From assembly GCF_007176755.1 (NCBI RefSeq), contig NZ_BJTV01000012.1:185348-249347 (forward strand): a stretch of DNA of 64,000 nucleotides, in the 5' to 3' direction. Made by a program: the position numbers and the translations under genes. This document shows, piece after piece, positions 42,465 through 53,256 of the stretch. This stretch comes from Streptomyces sp. 1-11. GTDB taxonomy: Bacteria; Actinomycetota; Actinomycetes; Streptomycetales; Streptomycetaceae. The notes beneath the pieces were generated by a model, which worked only from the letters and a program-made list of their open reading frames with translations, did not search any database and was not told the origin of the DNA. Position 1 is the first letter of the stretch; each line of letters starts with the position of its first letter.

Positions 42465-43652
42465 GTGACCCGGACCTCCCCGCACGCCCCGTCCCGCCGT
42501 TCCCTGCTGCGCACGCTCACCGGCGCCGCCGCGCTCGGCACCCTCGCCGGCTGCGGGGTGCCCGCCGCCTATGTCGAGCCGGGCGACCGGTCCGCGAAGG
42601 ACGAGTCCGCCGCCGACCGGAGACTCACCTGGGCGAACTGGCCGCTCTACATCGACACCGATGACGACGACCCGGGCCGGCGGCCCACCCTCGAGGCCTT
42701 CGAGAAGCACACCGGGATCTCCGTCGGCTACACCGAGGAGATCAACGACAACGACGAGTTCTTCGGCAAGATCAGCCCCTCGCTGATGAACCACCAGCGC
42801 ACCGGCCGCGACCTGATCGTCATCAGCGACTGGATGTGCGCGCGCTTCGTCCGGCTGGGCTGGGTGCAGCGGATGGACCGCTCCCGCCAGCCCAACGTGG
42901 CCGAGCACCTGGACCCGCTGCTGCGCTCGCCCGCCTTCGACCCGGGCCGCAGGTCCACGGTGCCGTGGCAGTCCGGCATCACCGGCATCGCCTACGACCG
43001 CCGCCGGCTGGGCCGTGAGATCCGGGGCGTGGCGGACCTCTGGGCGAGCGACCTGAAAGGCCGGGTCACCCTGCTCTCCGGGCTGGACGAGGCGTTCGCG
43101 CTGCTGATGCAGGGCGACGGCGTGGACATCACCCGGTGGACCACGGCCGACTTCCACCGGGTGTGCGACCGGGTGGAGCGGGAGGTCCGCCGGGGCCAGA
43201 TCCGCCGCTTCACCGGCAACGACTACACCAAGGACCTGGTCAGCGGCGACGTCCTCGCCTGCCAGGCCTACTCGGGCGACGTCATCCAGCTCCAGGCCGA
43301 CAACCCCGACATCCGCTTCGTCGTCCCCGAGGAGGGCGCCGAGCTGTGGTCGGACTCCCTGATGATCCCCGACCGGGCCCGCCACAAGACCAACGCCGAG
43401 CGCCTGATCGACTACTACTACCGGCCCGAGGTCGCCGCCGAGCTCGCCGCCTGGGTCAACTACGTCTGTCCCGTGCCCGCGGCCAGGGAGGTGCTGGCCG
43501 CGTCCAAGGACAAGGACACCGCCGCCCTGGCCGACAACCCCCTGATCTTCCCGGACTCCACGATGCGCGGGCGCCTGGCCGTCGCCCGCGACATCACCTC
43601 CGCCGAACGGCTGGAGCTGGCCAAGCGCTGGAACACCATCGTGGGACTGTAG
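42465..43652 (+). CDS. Polyamine ABC transporter substrate-binding lipoprotein, PotD-like (orphan copy)
   Basis: A 395-residue PotD/F-type binding protein. The signal has RRSLLRTLTG (twin-arginine-like) and lipobox LAGC; the mature part shows WANWPLYIDTD, GISVGYTEEINDNDEFFGK and RGQIRRFTGNDYTKDL, all closely matched by the copy at 52004. GTG at 42465 is chosen; it is preceded by CATCCT 6 nt away, so it may be leaderless. No permease or ATPase adjoins it, so it probably shares the importer 10 kb downstream or is a sensor. The product is probably anchored outside the membrane. Confidence 0.86.
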   Translation: MTRTSPHAPSRRSLLRTLTGAAALGTLAGCGVPAAYVEPGDRSAKDESAADRRLTWANWPLYIDTDDDDPGRRPTLEAFEKHTGISVGYTEEINDNDEFFGKISPSLMNHQRTGRDLIVISDWMCARFVRLGWVQRMDRSRQPNVAEHLDPLLRSPAFDPGRRSTVPWQSGITGIAYDRRRLGREIRGVADLWASDLKGRVTLLSGLDEAFALLMQGDGVDITRWTTADFHRVCDRVEREVRRGQIRRFTGNDYTKDLVSGDVLACQAYSGDVIQLQADNPDIRFVVPEEGAELWSDSLMIPDRARHKTNAERLIDYYYRPEVAAELAAWVNYVCPVPAAREVLAASKDKDTAALADNPLIFPDSTMRGRLAVARDITSAERLELAKRWNTIVGL

Positions 43653-43655
43653 GGG

Positions 43656-46052
<2,397 letters not shown>

Positions 46053-46164
46053 GGTCCTCGTGTCTCCCGTCGCTCGGCTCGGTCCAGGCAGCACGCTAGC
46101 CGCGCGCCACGGCCCGGCGCTTCTCGATTCCTGACCGGTCCGCCGGTTTCTCGCTCCAAAGGAT

Positions 46165-46193
46165 TTTGAACACGTTCAAATCGCGGGTACGCT
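46165..46193 (+). promoter_or_regulatory. Candidate promoter with palindromic operator for the membrane protein gene
   Basis: A near-perfect palindrome TTTGAACACGTTCAAA (46165-46180) overlaps a TTGAAC -35 box (46166-46171); after a 16-nt spacer comes TACGCT (46188-46193), ending 6 nt before the ATG at 46200. This looks like a repressible leaderless promoter of TetR-operator type. Confidence 0.6.
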
Positions 46194-46199
46194 CCTGCC

Positions 46200-46724
46200 A
46201 TGAACGACAGAGCCGCCCTGCTGAGGGGCATCCGCGTCTGGCTGGTCCTGTTCGTCGTGTGCCTGGTGCTCAGCGGTGCCACCGCGTTCCCGCTGGTGCA
46301 CGAGCTGCGCTGGACGGAGAGCGGGCTCCGGGCGCTGTCCGTGCCCGAACTGCTGCCGGGGCTCACGGACTGGATCACCCGGGTGCGGGAAGGGCTCGAC
46401 GCGGCCGACGCCGACCACCCGTTCCTGCTGTACGGCACCGACTGGCTGGCCTTCGCGCATCTCGTCATCGCGGTCGCCTTCTACGGGCCCTACCGCGACC
46501 CGGTGCGCAACATCTGGGTGATCGAGTTCGGGCTGATCGCCTGCGCCGGGATCGTCCCGCTCGCCCTCGTGTGCGGGCCGGTCCGCGGGATCCCCTTCTG
46601 GTGGACCCTGATCGACATGTCCTTCGGAGTCTTCGGGGCCGTCCCGCTGTACGTCGTGCGCCGCAGGACCAAGCGGCTGGAGGCGCTCACCGGGCCGGCC
46701 GCCGCCGCGGCGCCCGCCGGCTGA
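46200..46724 (+). CDS. Integral membrane protein, unknown function
   Basis: A 174-residue protein with four TM segments (starting VWLVLFVVCLVLSGATAFPLV; then WLAFAHLVIAVAFYG; FGLIACAGIVPLALVCG; and WTLIDMSFGVFGAVPLYVV). The loop between TM1 and TM2 (about 35-75) is acidic. Similar uncharacterised membrane proteins accompany TetR regulators in actinobacteria, but no TetR gene is adjacent here. ATG at 46200 fits the promoter and has no RBS. It is divergent from the UvrA-like gene. Its role is unknown. Confidence 0.75.
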   Translation: MNDRAALLRGIRVWLVLFVVCLVLSGATAFPLVHELRWTESGLRALSVPELLPGLTDWITRVREGLDAADADHPFLLYGTDWLAFAHLVIAVAFYGPYRDPVRNIWVIEFGLIACAGIVPLALVCGPVRGIPFWWTLIDMSFGVFGAVPLYVVRRRTKRLEALTGPAAAAAPAG

Positions 46725-46752
46725 CCCGGGGGCACGGCCGGCCGGCCGGTCA

Positions 46753-46782
46753 CGCCGACGGCCGGCCGGGCGGCCGTCGGCG
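46753..46782. terminator. Bidirectional terminator between membrane protein and GDPD genes
   Basis: A 12-bp perfect stem (CGCCGACGGCCG with its complement) and a 6-nt loop between convergent genes; GGCCGGCC repeats flank it. Confidence 0.75.
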
Positions 46783-46837
46783 CGACCGGGCGGGGGGCGC
46801 GGTCTTCCCGGCCGGCGTCTGCGGCCGGCCGCCGTGC

Positions 46838-47524
46838 TCAGTCGACGGCGCGCAGCGCGTGCAGGGCGTCGACGCGGTTCGTGGTGATCGAGTCGGCGCC
46901 CAGGCCGAGCAGGCGGCGCAGGGAGCGGCGGGTGTCCGGGGTCCACACCGACAGCAGGTGGCCGGCGCGGTGGACCCGGGCCGCCAGGTTCCGGTCGACC
47001 AGGGTGAAGCGGTAGTTGAGCCAGCGGGGGCGTACCGCGTCCAGCAGCGCGGGCCGGGGCGGGGCGAGCGTCGTCCAGGTCAGGGCGATCTCGGCGGCCG
47101 GATCGGCGGCCCGTACCGCGAGCATGGCCTCGGCGCCCGCGCAGTAGTACACCCGGTCCGCGGCCCCGCACTGCCGTACGACGTCCAGGACCGCCGCGGC
47201 CGTCCGGCGGTCGACCCGGCCGCACAGGTCCACCATCACCCGGCTGCCGTCCGTCGCGGCCAGCGCCTGCTCCAGCGTCGGCACCCCGCCGGCCGTCAGC
47301 CCGCTCAGCTCGGCGGCCGACACCGAGCGCAGCGGCCGGGGGTGCCCCCAGAGCCGGTCCAGCGTCTCGTCGTGCAGCAGCACGGGGACGTTGTCGCGGG
47401 TGAGCCGTACGTCGATCTCGACCGCGTCCGCGCCCAGGCCGAGCGCGCAGCGCAGCGAGTCCAGGGTGTTCTCACGGAAACGGTAGGGGGCGCCGCGGTG
47501 GGCCACGGCGGTCACGGTCTGCAT
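46838..47524 (-). CDS. Glycerophosphodiester phosphodiesterase family protein
   Basis: A 228-residue TIM-barrel hydrolase of the GDPD type: AHRGAPYRFRENTLDSLRCALGLGADAVEIDVRLTRDNVPVLLHDETLDR carries the two catalytic His and the E-x-D metal ligands. It has no signal peptide, so it is probably cytosolic. ATG at 47524 is preferred to 47533. It lies 38 bp downstream of adenosine deaminase on the same strand and may be cotranscribed with it. Confidence 0.9.
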   Translation of the reverse strand: MQTVTAVAHRGAPYRFRENTLDSLRCALGLGADAVEIDVRLTRDNVPVLLHDETLDRLWGHPRPLRSVSAAELSGLTAGGVPTLEQALAATDGSRVMVDLCGRVDRRTAAAVLDVVRQCGAADRVYYCAGAEAMLAVRAADPAAEIALTWTTLAPPRPALLDAVRPRWLNYRFTLVDRNLAARVHRAGHLLSVWTPDTRRSLRRLLGLGADSITTNRVDALHALRAVD

Positions 47525-47562
47525 GGCCCCCATTGTGGGGTGCGCCCCCGCGGGGCCGTGCG

Positions 47563-48645
47563 TCAGGAGGCGAGCCAGGCGGCGGCGTAGGTGTCGATCT
47601 CCGCCGCGATGCGCGCCTTGCCCGCGGTGTCCAGGAAGGACGCCTCGACGGCGTTCTTCGCCAGCCCGGCCAGCCCCCGCTCGTCCAGGCCGAGGAGGCG
47701 GGCGGCCACCGCGTACTCGTTGTTGAGGTCGGTGCCGAACATCGGCGGGTCGTCGGAGTTGATCGTGACGATCACTCCGGCCCGGGTGAACTCCTCGAGC
47801 GGGTGCTCGTCCAGGGTGGCGACCGCGCGGGTGGCGATGTTGGAGGTCGGGCAGACCTCCAGCGGGATGCGGTGCTCGGCGAGGTGGGCGAGCAGCCGGG
47901 GGTCCCGCGCGGAGCTGGTGCCGTGCCCGATGCGCTCGGCGCGCAGCTCGGTCAGCGCGTCCCACACCGTCTGAGGGCCGGTCGTCTCGCCGGCGTGCGG
48001 GACGGAGTGCAGGCCCGCCGCGATGGCCCGGTCGAAGTACGGCTTGAACTGGGGGCGCGGTACGCCGATCTCCGGGCCGCCGAGCCCGAAGGACACCAGG
48101 CCCTCCGGGCGGATCCGGTCGTCGGTGGCCAGCCGGGCGGTCTCCTCGGCGGACTCCAGACCGGCCTCGCCGGGGATGTCGAAGCACCAGCGCAGTACGG
48201 TCCCGAACTCGGCCTCGGCCGCCTTGCGGGCGTCCTCTATGGCGGACATGAAGGCCGTCTCCTCGATGCCGCGCCGGGTCGAGGAGAACGGGGTGATGGT
48301 CAGCTCGGCGTACCGCACCTGCTGCCGGGCCAGGTCGCGGGCCACCTCGTAGGTCAGCAGCCGGACGTCCTCCGGGGTGCGGATGAGGTCCACCACGGAC
48401 AGGTAGACCTCGATGAAGTGCGCGAAGTCGGTGAACGTGAAGTAGTCGGCCAGGGCCTCGGGGTCGGTGGGGACCTTGGAGTCCGGGTGGCGGGCGGCCA
48501 GTTCCGAGACGACGCGCGGGGAGGCGGAGCCGACGTGGTGGACGTGCAGTTCGGCCTTGGGCAGTCCGGCGATGAAGGCGTGCAGATCGCGGTCGGGCGT
48601 GCCTGCGGCGGGTACCGCGCGGGACGCGGTGCTGCGGTCGGTCAA
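47563..48645 (-). CDS. add: Adenosine deaminase family protein
   Basis: A 360-residue zinc-dependent amidohydrolase. H34-x-H36 (ELHVHHVGSAS), HAGE, IGHGTS and INSDDPPMFGT are the metal/catalytic motifs. The usual HVHLDGS reads HVHHVGS, so the conserved Asp that contacts the nucleoside 5' end is Val, which hints at altered substrate. The start is TTG at 48645, supported by GGGGAGGAACCC directly before it. Streptomyces usually has another canonical ADA elsewhere (knowledge). Confidence 0.86.
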   Translation of the reverse strand: MTDRSTASRAVPAAGTPDRDLHAFIAGLPKAELHVHHVGSASPRVVSELAARHPDSKVPTDPEALADYFTFTDFAHFIEVYLSVVDLIRTPEDVRLLTYEVARDLARQQVRYAELTITPFSSTRRGIEETAFMSAIEDARKAAEAEFGTVLRWCFDIPGEAGLESAEETARLATDDRIRPEGLVSFGLGGPEIGVPRPQFKPYFDRAIAAGLHSVPHAGETTGPQTVWDALTELRAERIGHGTSSARDPRLLAHLAEHRIPLEVCPTSNIATRAVATLDEHPLEEFTRAGVIVTINSDDPPMFGTDLNNEYAVAARLLGLDERGLAGLAKNAVEASFLDTAGKARIAAEIDTYAAAWLAS

Positions 48646-48842
48646 GGGTTCCTCCCCGGGAACGGCGCCCGCGGACCGAGATCCGTGGTCCGGGCGCGGG
48701 TGATCGGCTGATCGGTGACTCGGGGGTCATCGTAGGCCGGGCCGGCGACGGCTCCCGCGGCGCCCGTGACAACGGCGACCCGGCGGGGGGCCGCGGAACC
48801 CACGCTTTACCATGGCCTGACCATCGATGGAGGGGCGGGGAC

Positions 48843-49604
48843 GTGGCGGACCAGGAACAGCAGGGCGCGGCCGGAGGCGGGGGCTTCGACCCGTGGGCGC
48901 CGCCCGGGAGCAAGCCGTCGCTGGAGAAGAGCCCGCAGCCCGGCGTGCCGGCGCAGCAGACCCCCGCGCAGGAGCAGCCGCCCGGTCAGGCCCCGCAGCC
49001 TCCGGCCGCCGGCCCGCAGCAGCCCCCCGCTCCCCAGCCGTCCGTGCACGACCAGGCCACCATGATCTCCGCGCCCGGCCCCGGCTTCGGGGCGCCGGGC
49101 TACGGCCCGCCCGCACCGCCGCCGCCTCCGGCGCAGGGGTGGACCGAGTCCGCCATGCCGCCCCCGCCAGCCGCGCCCGGCGTCCCCGGCCCCGCCGCCC
49201 CCGGCGGGTACGGCTACCCGGCGTACCCGCAGCAGGGCTACGGCTGGCCCGGCATGCCGATGGGCCCGCAGAACGGCATGGGCACCGCCGCGATGGTGCT
49301 GGGCATCCTGTCCATCTGCCTGTTCTGCCTGTACGGCGTGGTGTCCATCGTGCTCGGCGTGATCGCCGTGGTGCTCGGCGTCAAGGGCCGGAAGCGGGCC
49401 GAGCGGGGCGAGGCCACCAACCACGGCCAGGCCCAGGCCGGCTTCATCACCGGCATCATCGGCATCGTGGTCGGCCTCGCCGTGGTCGCGTTCCTGGTGT
49501 TCGCCATAGTGATGGCCGTCAAGGAGGACAAGAAGCACGACAGCGAGTACGACGACCCGTACTACAACTCCGCTCCCCATAACCCGGCGCCCACGCTGGG
49601 CTGA
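48843..49604 (+). CDS. DUF4190 domain-containing membrane protein
   Basis: A 253-residue protein. The first ~145 residues are Pro/Gln/Ala/Gly-rich and disordered, with repeated PPPPPAQ-type runs. Two TM segments follow (MVLGILSICLFCLYGVVSIVLGVIAVVLGVKG, and AGFITGIIGIVVGLAVVAFLVFAIVMAV), the DUF4190 pattern, then an acidic C-tail (KHDSEYDDPYYNS). Function is unknown. The start is GTG at 48843, preceded by GGGGCGGGG; TACCAT (48808-48813) might be a -10 box. It is divergent from the adenosine deaminase gene. Confidence 0.83.
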   Translation: MADQEQQGAAGGGGFDPWAPPGSKPSLEKSPQPGVPAQQTPAQEQPPGQAPQPPAAGPQQPPAPQPSVHDQATMISAPGPGFGAPGYGPPAPPPPPAQGWTESAMPPPPAAPGVPGPAAPGGYGYPAYPQQGYGWPGMPMGPQNGMGTAAMVLGILSICLFCLYGVVSIVLGVIAVVLGVKGRKRAERGEATNHGQAQAGFITGIIGIVVGLAVVAFLVFAIVMAVKEDKKHDSEYDDPYYNSAPHNPAPTLG

Positions 49605-49610
49605 TCCCGC

Positions 49611-49637
49611 CCGGGCGGCCACCGGCGGGCCGCCCGG
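49611..49637. terminator. Bidirectional terminator between DUF4190 and NADAR genes
   Basis: A 10-bp perfect stem (CCGGGCGGCC with its complement) and a 7-nt loop between convergent genes. Confidence 0.7.
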
Positions 49638-49640
49638 CGC

Positions 49641-50204
49641 TCAGCCCGCGGACGCCGCGAGCCGCTCGCGGGCCTCCATGAGCGCGAACCCCAGCAGATT
49701 CAGCCCCCGCCAGCGCTCGGGATCCGACGCCGCCTCGTCGCCGGCCGCCAGGCCGATGCCCCACACCCGGTCCACCGGGCTGGCCTCCACCAGGACCCGG
49801 CCGCCGGTGCCGAGCAGGAACGCGCCCAGGCCGGGATGCGCGGCGAACTTGTGGACGCTGCCCTCGACCACGATCCGGAAGCGCTCCCGCTCCCATATCG
49901 CCTCGTCGAAACCGCGGACCAGCCGCCCCGCCTTCTTGGCCCCGGCGGGATGCTCCGCCGCCAGCACCCGGCGCTCCGCCTCCGCGTCCCCGAACAGCCG
50001 CGCCTTGCGCGCCATCATCCAGTGCTCGGCCGTCGCGTAGCCGACGCCGTCGATCACGAAGGGTGACGGCCACCACTGGCTCAGACAGCTCGCGCCGGTC
50101 CGGCCGTCCGGCCGCGGCCGGTGTCCCCAGAAGTGCAGGTACTTGATCCGGGCCCCCGCCCGGACCTCTCTGATCAGGGCCTCCGCCCCGTCGATCCTCC
50201 CCAT
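49641..50204 (-). CDS. NADAR domain protein (YbiA-like)
   Basis: A 187-residue NADAR protein. Signatures are YLHFWGHRP, LSQWWPSPFVIDGVGYATAEHWMMARKARLFGD and GFDEAIWERERFRIVVEGSVHKFAAHPGLGAFLLGTG. NADAR proteins are N-glycosidases acting on riboflavin intermediates (YbiA/RibX type) or on ADP-ribosylated guanine; which applies here cannot be told. The ATG at 50204 (MGRIDGAEAL) is preferred to 50234. Confidence 0.85.
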   Translation of the reverse strand: MGRIDGAEALIREVRAGARIKYLHFWGHRPRPDGRTGASCLSQWWPSPFVIDGVGYATAEHWMMARKARLFGDAEAERRVLAAEHPAGAKKAGRLVRGFDEAIWERERFRIVVEGSVHKFAAHPGLGAFLLGTGGRVLVEASPVDRVWGIGLAAGDEAASDPERWRGLNLLGFALMEARERLAASAG

Positions 50205-50299
50205 GCACGCGAGTGTGGCACGCACCACTGACACTCCGTCCGTCCTTTTCGGTGCCGACTCGACACCTGGTCGACAGATTCCGTCGCGTAACCAAAAGG

Positions 50300-50343
50300 C
50301 AACAACGGAATCACTTGTTGGAGTCCACTCGCTCTGTCAGGAT
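50300..50343 (+). promoter_or_regulatory. Candidate promoter with inverted repeat for ALDH copy 2
   Basis: TTGTTG (50315-50320), 17-nt spacer and CAGGAT (50338-50343) form a good promoter 72 nt before the ATG at 50416. The -35 box is also one arm of the inverted repeat CAACAA-N9-TTGTTG (50300-50320), a possible operator. Confidence 0.55.
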
Positions 50344-50415
50344 CGGCACTCAAATCGAGCTGGAGCTACGCCACCCGCCCTTCTCAGGACGGGACGCACG
50401 GCGGAGGAGAGCGAC

Positions 50416-51954
50416 ATGCACAACCCGGGCAGCACCACCACCCCGGAACGATTTCCCGCCCAGGACCGCCTCGCGGACGGCGCGCAGTTCATCGCCGGCC
50501 GGCTGACGAAGGGCACCTCGGGCCGTACCCACACCGTGGTCGACCCGGCCACCGGAGAGGAGGTGTACACCTACGAACTGGCCGGCGCCGACGACGTCGA
50601 CGCGGCCGTCGCCGCGGCGCGCGAGGCCTTCCCCGGCTGGGCCGCCGCCACCCCGGGCGAGCGATCCGACGCCCTGCACCGGTTCGCCGCGGTGCTCGCC
50701 GAGCGCGCCGAGGAGTTCGCCCGCGCCGAGTCCCTGCAGTGCGGGAAGCCGCTGAAGCTCACCCGTGAGTTCGACGTGCCGGGCACCGTCGACAACACCG
50801 CCTTCTTCGCCGGTGCCGCCCGGCATCTCCAGGGCCAGGCGGCCGGTGAGTACTCCGGTGACCACACGTCGTACGTCCGGCGCGAGCCGATCGGCGTCGT
50901 GGGCTCCATCGCGCCCTGGAACTACCCGCTGCAGATGGCCGCCTGGAAGATCCTCCCGGCCGTCGCCGCCGGCAACACCATCGTGCTCAAGCCCGCCGAG
51001 CTGACCCCGCTCACCTCGCTGCTGTTCGCGCTGGCCGCCACGGACGCGGGCCTCCCGGACGGCGTGATCAACATCGTCACCGGGACCGGCAGGGAGGCCG
51101 GCGAGCGCCTCGTCGGCCACCCCGACGTGGCCATGACCTCCTTCACCGGGTCCACCGCCGTAGGCAAGCGGGTCGCGGAGATCGCCACCGCCACCGTCAA
51201 GCGGCTCCACCTGGAACTGGGCGGCAAGGCGCCGTTCGTCGTCTTCGACGACGCCGACCTGGAGGCGGCCGCCAACGGAGCCGTCGCCGGCGCGCTCATC
51301 AACACCGGGCAGGACTGCACGGCCGCCACGCGCGCGTACGTCCAGCGGCCGCTGTACGAGGCCTTCGTGGAGCGGACGGCAGCGCTCATGGAGACCGTGC
51401 GGCTCGGCGACCCGTTCGCACCCGGCACCGACCTCGGCCCGCTCGTCTCGCACGCCCAGCGCGACCGGGTGGCCGGCTTCGTGGACCGGGCACGCGGCTA
51501 CGCGCGCGTGGTCACCGGCGGCGAGGCGCCCCGGGGAGAGCTGGGCGAGGGCGCCTACTACCGGCCCACCCTGATCACCGGAGCGGCCCAGGACAGCGAG
51601 ATCGTCCAGTCCGAGATCTTCGGCCCGGTGCTGGTCGTGCTGCCCTTCGACAGTGACGACGAGGGCATCCGGCTGGCCAACGACACCCCGTACGGCCTGG
51701 CCGCCTCCGCCTGGACCGGTGACGTCTACCGGGCGGGCCGCGCCACCCGCGAGATCAAGGCGGGCTGCGTGTGGGTCAACGACCACATCCCGATCATCAG
51801 CGAGATGCCGCACGGCGGCTACAAGGCCTCCGGCTTCGGCAAGGACATGTCGGCGTACTCATTCGAGGAGTACACGCAGGTCAAGCACGTAATGTTCGAC
51901 AACACCGCGGTCGCCAGGAAGGACTGGCACCGCACCGTGTTCGGGGACCGCTAG
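50416..51954 (+). CDS. Gamma-aminobutyraldehyde dehydrogenase (copy 2)
   Basis: A 512-residue aldehyde dehydrogenase, longer than copy 1 at the N-terminus. Catalytic Cys301 is in NTGQDCTAATR, the base Glu in LELGGK, and PWNYPLQMAAWK binds the cofactor. ATG at 50416 has GGAGGAG 8-13 nt upstream. It is followed at 49 nt by potD and the other potABC genes, so it probably oxidises the aldehyde from putrescine/spermidine uptake. It shares its context and many residues with copy 1 at 40834. Confidence 0.9.
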   Translation: MHNPGSTTTPERFPAQDRLADGAQFIAGRLTKGTSGRTHTVVDPATGEEVYTYELAGADDVDAAVAAAREAFPGWAAATPGERSDALHRFAAVLAERAEEFARAESLQCGKPLKLTREFDVPGTVDNTAFFAGAARHLQGQAAGEYSGDHTSYVRREPIGVVGSIAPWNYPLQMAAWKILPAVAAGNTIVLKPAELTPLTSLLFALAATDAGLPDGVINIVTGTGREAGERLVGHPDVAMTSFTGSTAVGKRVAEIATATVKRLHLELGGKAPFVVFDDADLEAAANGAVAGALINTGQDCTAATRAYVQRPLYEAFVERTAALMETVRLGDPFAPGTDLGPLVSHAQRDRVAGFVDRARGYARVVTGGEAPRGELGEGAYYRPTLITGAAQDSEIVQSEIFGPVLVVLPFDSDDEGIRLANDTPYGLAASAWTGDVYRAGRATREIKAGCVWVNDHIPIISEMPHGGYKASGFGKDMSAYSFEEYTQVKHVMFDNTAVARKDWHRTVFGDR

Positions 51955-52003
51955 CAACGACCGGCCCGACCGGGCCGACCCCATCCGAAAGGGCACCACG
52001 CGC

Positions 52004-53251
52004 ATGGAGCAGTACGAGCCCGAACGTCTCACCCCGGCCCAGGCGGCCGCCATGCGGCGCAGCCTGCGCAACGGCAGGGCCGCGATGACCCGCCGGTCGC
52101 TGCTGCGCGCCTCCGCGGGCGGCGCGCTGACGGTCGGCGGCATCGGAGCGCTGAGCGGCTGCGGCATCCCCGCGGCGGGCATGACCCAGGGCGGCACGTC
52201 CGCCCAGGACCACTCGGCGGAGGAGAAGAGCGTCAACTTCTCCAACTGGACCGAGTACATCGACGTCGACGACAGCGGGAAGACCCATCCCACGCTCGAC
52301 GCGTTCCGCCGGCGGACCGGCATCACGGTCAAGTACACCGAGGACATCAACGACAACAACGAGTTCTTCGGCAAGATCAAGCCGCAGCTCGCCGCGGGCC
52401 AGGCCACCGGCCGTGACCTGATCGTCCTCACCGACTGGCTGGCCGCCCGGCTGATCCGCCTGGGCTGGGTGCAGAAACTGGACCCGTCCAACCTGCGGCA
52501 CGCCTACACCAACCTGTCGCCGCAGTTCCGCGACCCGGACTGGGACCCCGGCCGTGCCTACTCCTACCCGTGGCAGGGCATCCCGACGGTCATCGCCTTC
52601 AACAAGAAGGCGCTCGACGGCATCGAGGTGAAGTCGGTCTCCGACCTGCTCGACAACCCCAGGCTCAAGGGCCGGGTGTCCTTCCTGTCCGAGATGCGCG
52701 ACAGCATCGGCATGACCCTGCTCGACATGGGCAAGGACCCGGCGAAGTTCACCGACGACGACTACGACGCGGTCATAGCCCGGCTGCAGAAGGCCGTCGA
52801 CAGGGGCCAGATCCGCCGCTTCACCGGCAACGACTACACGTCCGACCTCACCAAGGGCGACATCGCGGCCTGCGTCGCCTGGGCCGGCGACATCGTGCAG
52901 CTCAAGCACGACAGCCCGGACGTCGACTTCGTCATCCCGGACAGCGGCTACATGACGTCGACCGACAACATGCTGGTGCCCAACAAGGCGCGGCACAAGA
53001 CGAACGCCGAGCGGCTGATCGACTTCTACTACGAGCCGCAGCAGGCCGCCGCGCTCGCCGCGTACATCAACTACACGACTCCGGTCGACGGTGTGCGGCC
53101 CTACCTCGCGAAGATCGACGAGGAGGCGGCGAACAACCCGCTGATCGTGCCCGACAAGGCCATGCAGGCCAAGTCGCACTCCTTCCGCGCGCTGAGCCAG
53201 AAGGAAGAGACGGCCTACGAAGAGAAGTTCGCGAAGCTCACAGGGGCGTGA
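52004..53251 (+). CDS. potD: Spermidine/putrescine ABC transporter substrate-binding lipoprotein
   Basis: A 415-residue PotD-like protein. Twin-arginine-like RRSLLR (residues 28-33) and lipobox LSGC point to export as a lipoprotein. The mature part has FSNWTEYIDVDDSG, GITVKYTEDINDNNEFFGKIKPQL and RGQIRRFTGNDYTSDL. It shares long stretches with the orphan copy at 42465. The start ATG at 52004 is followed by a ~27-residue hydrophilic stretch before the signal, so an internal ATG (MTRRSLL...) is an alternative. First gene of potD-A-B-C, 6 nt before potA. Confidence 0.9.
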   Translation: MEQYEPERLTPAQAAAMRRSLRNGRAAMTRRSLLRASAGGALTVGGIGALSGCGIPAAGMTQGGTSAQDHSAEEKSVNFSNWTEYIDVDDSGKTHPTLDAFRRRTGITVKYTEDINDNNEFFGKIKPQLAAGQATGRDLIVLTDWLAARLIRLGWVQKLDPSNLRHAYTNLSPQFRDPDWDPGRAYSYPWQGIPTVIAFNKKALDGIEVKSVSDLLDNPRLKGRVSFLSEMRDSIGMTLLDMGKDPAKFTDDDYDAVIARLQKAVDRGQIRRFTGNDYTSDLTKGDIAACVAWAGDIVQLKHDSPDVDFVIPDSGYMTSTDNMLVPNKARHKTNAERLIDFYYEPQQAAALAAYINYTTPVDGVRPYLAKIDEEAANNPLIVPDKAMQAKSHSFRALSQKEETAYEEKFAKLTGA

Positions 53252-53256
53252 CGACC

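Noticed and set aside
42282..43385. 367-residue ORF antisense to the PotD-like gene
   Set aside because: Mirror reading with His/Val/Leu/Arg bias and no family pattern.
46838..48913. 691-residue ORF fusing GDPD and an antisense/out-of-frame reading of adenosine deaminase
   Set aside because: Only the C-terminal 228 residues show GDPD motifs; the rest is the adenosine deaminase gene in another frame.
52570..53256. In-frame upstream extension of potA over potD
   Set aside because: It is the out-of-frame reading of potD; the RBS and ATG at 53257 define potA.
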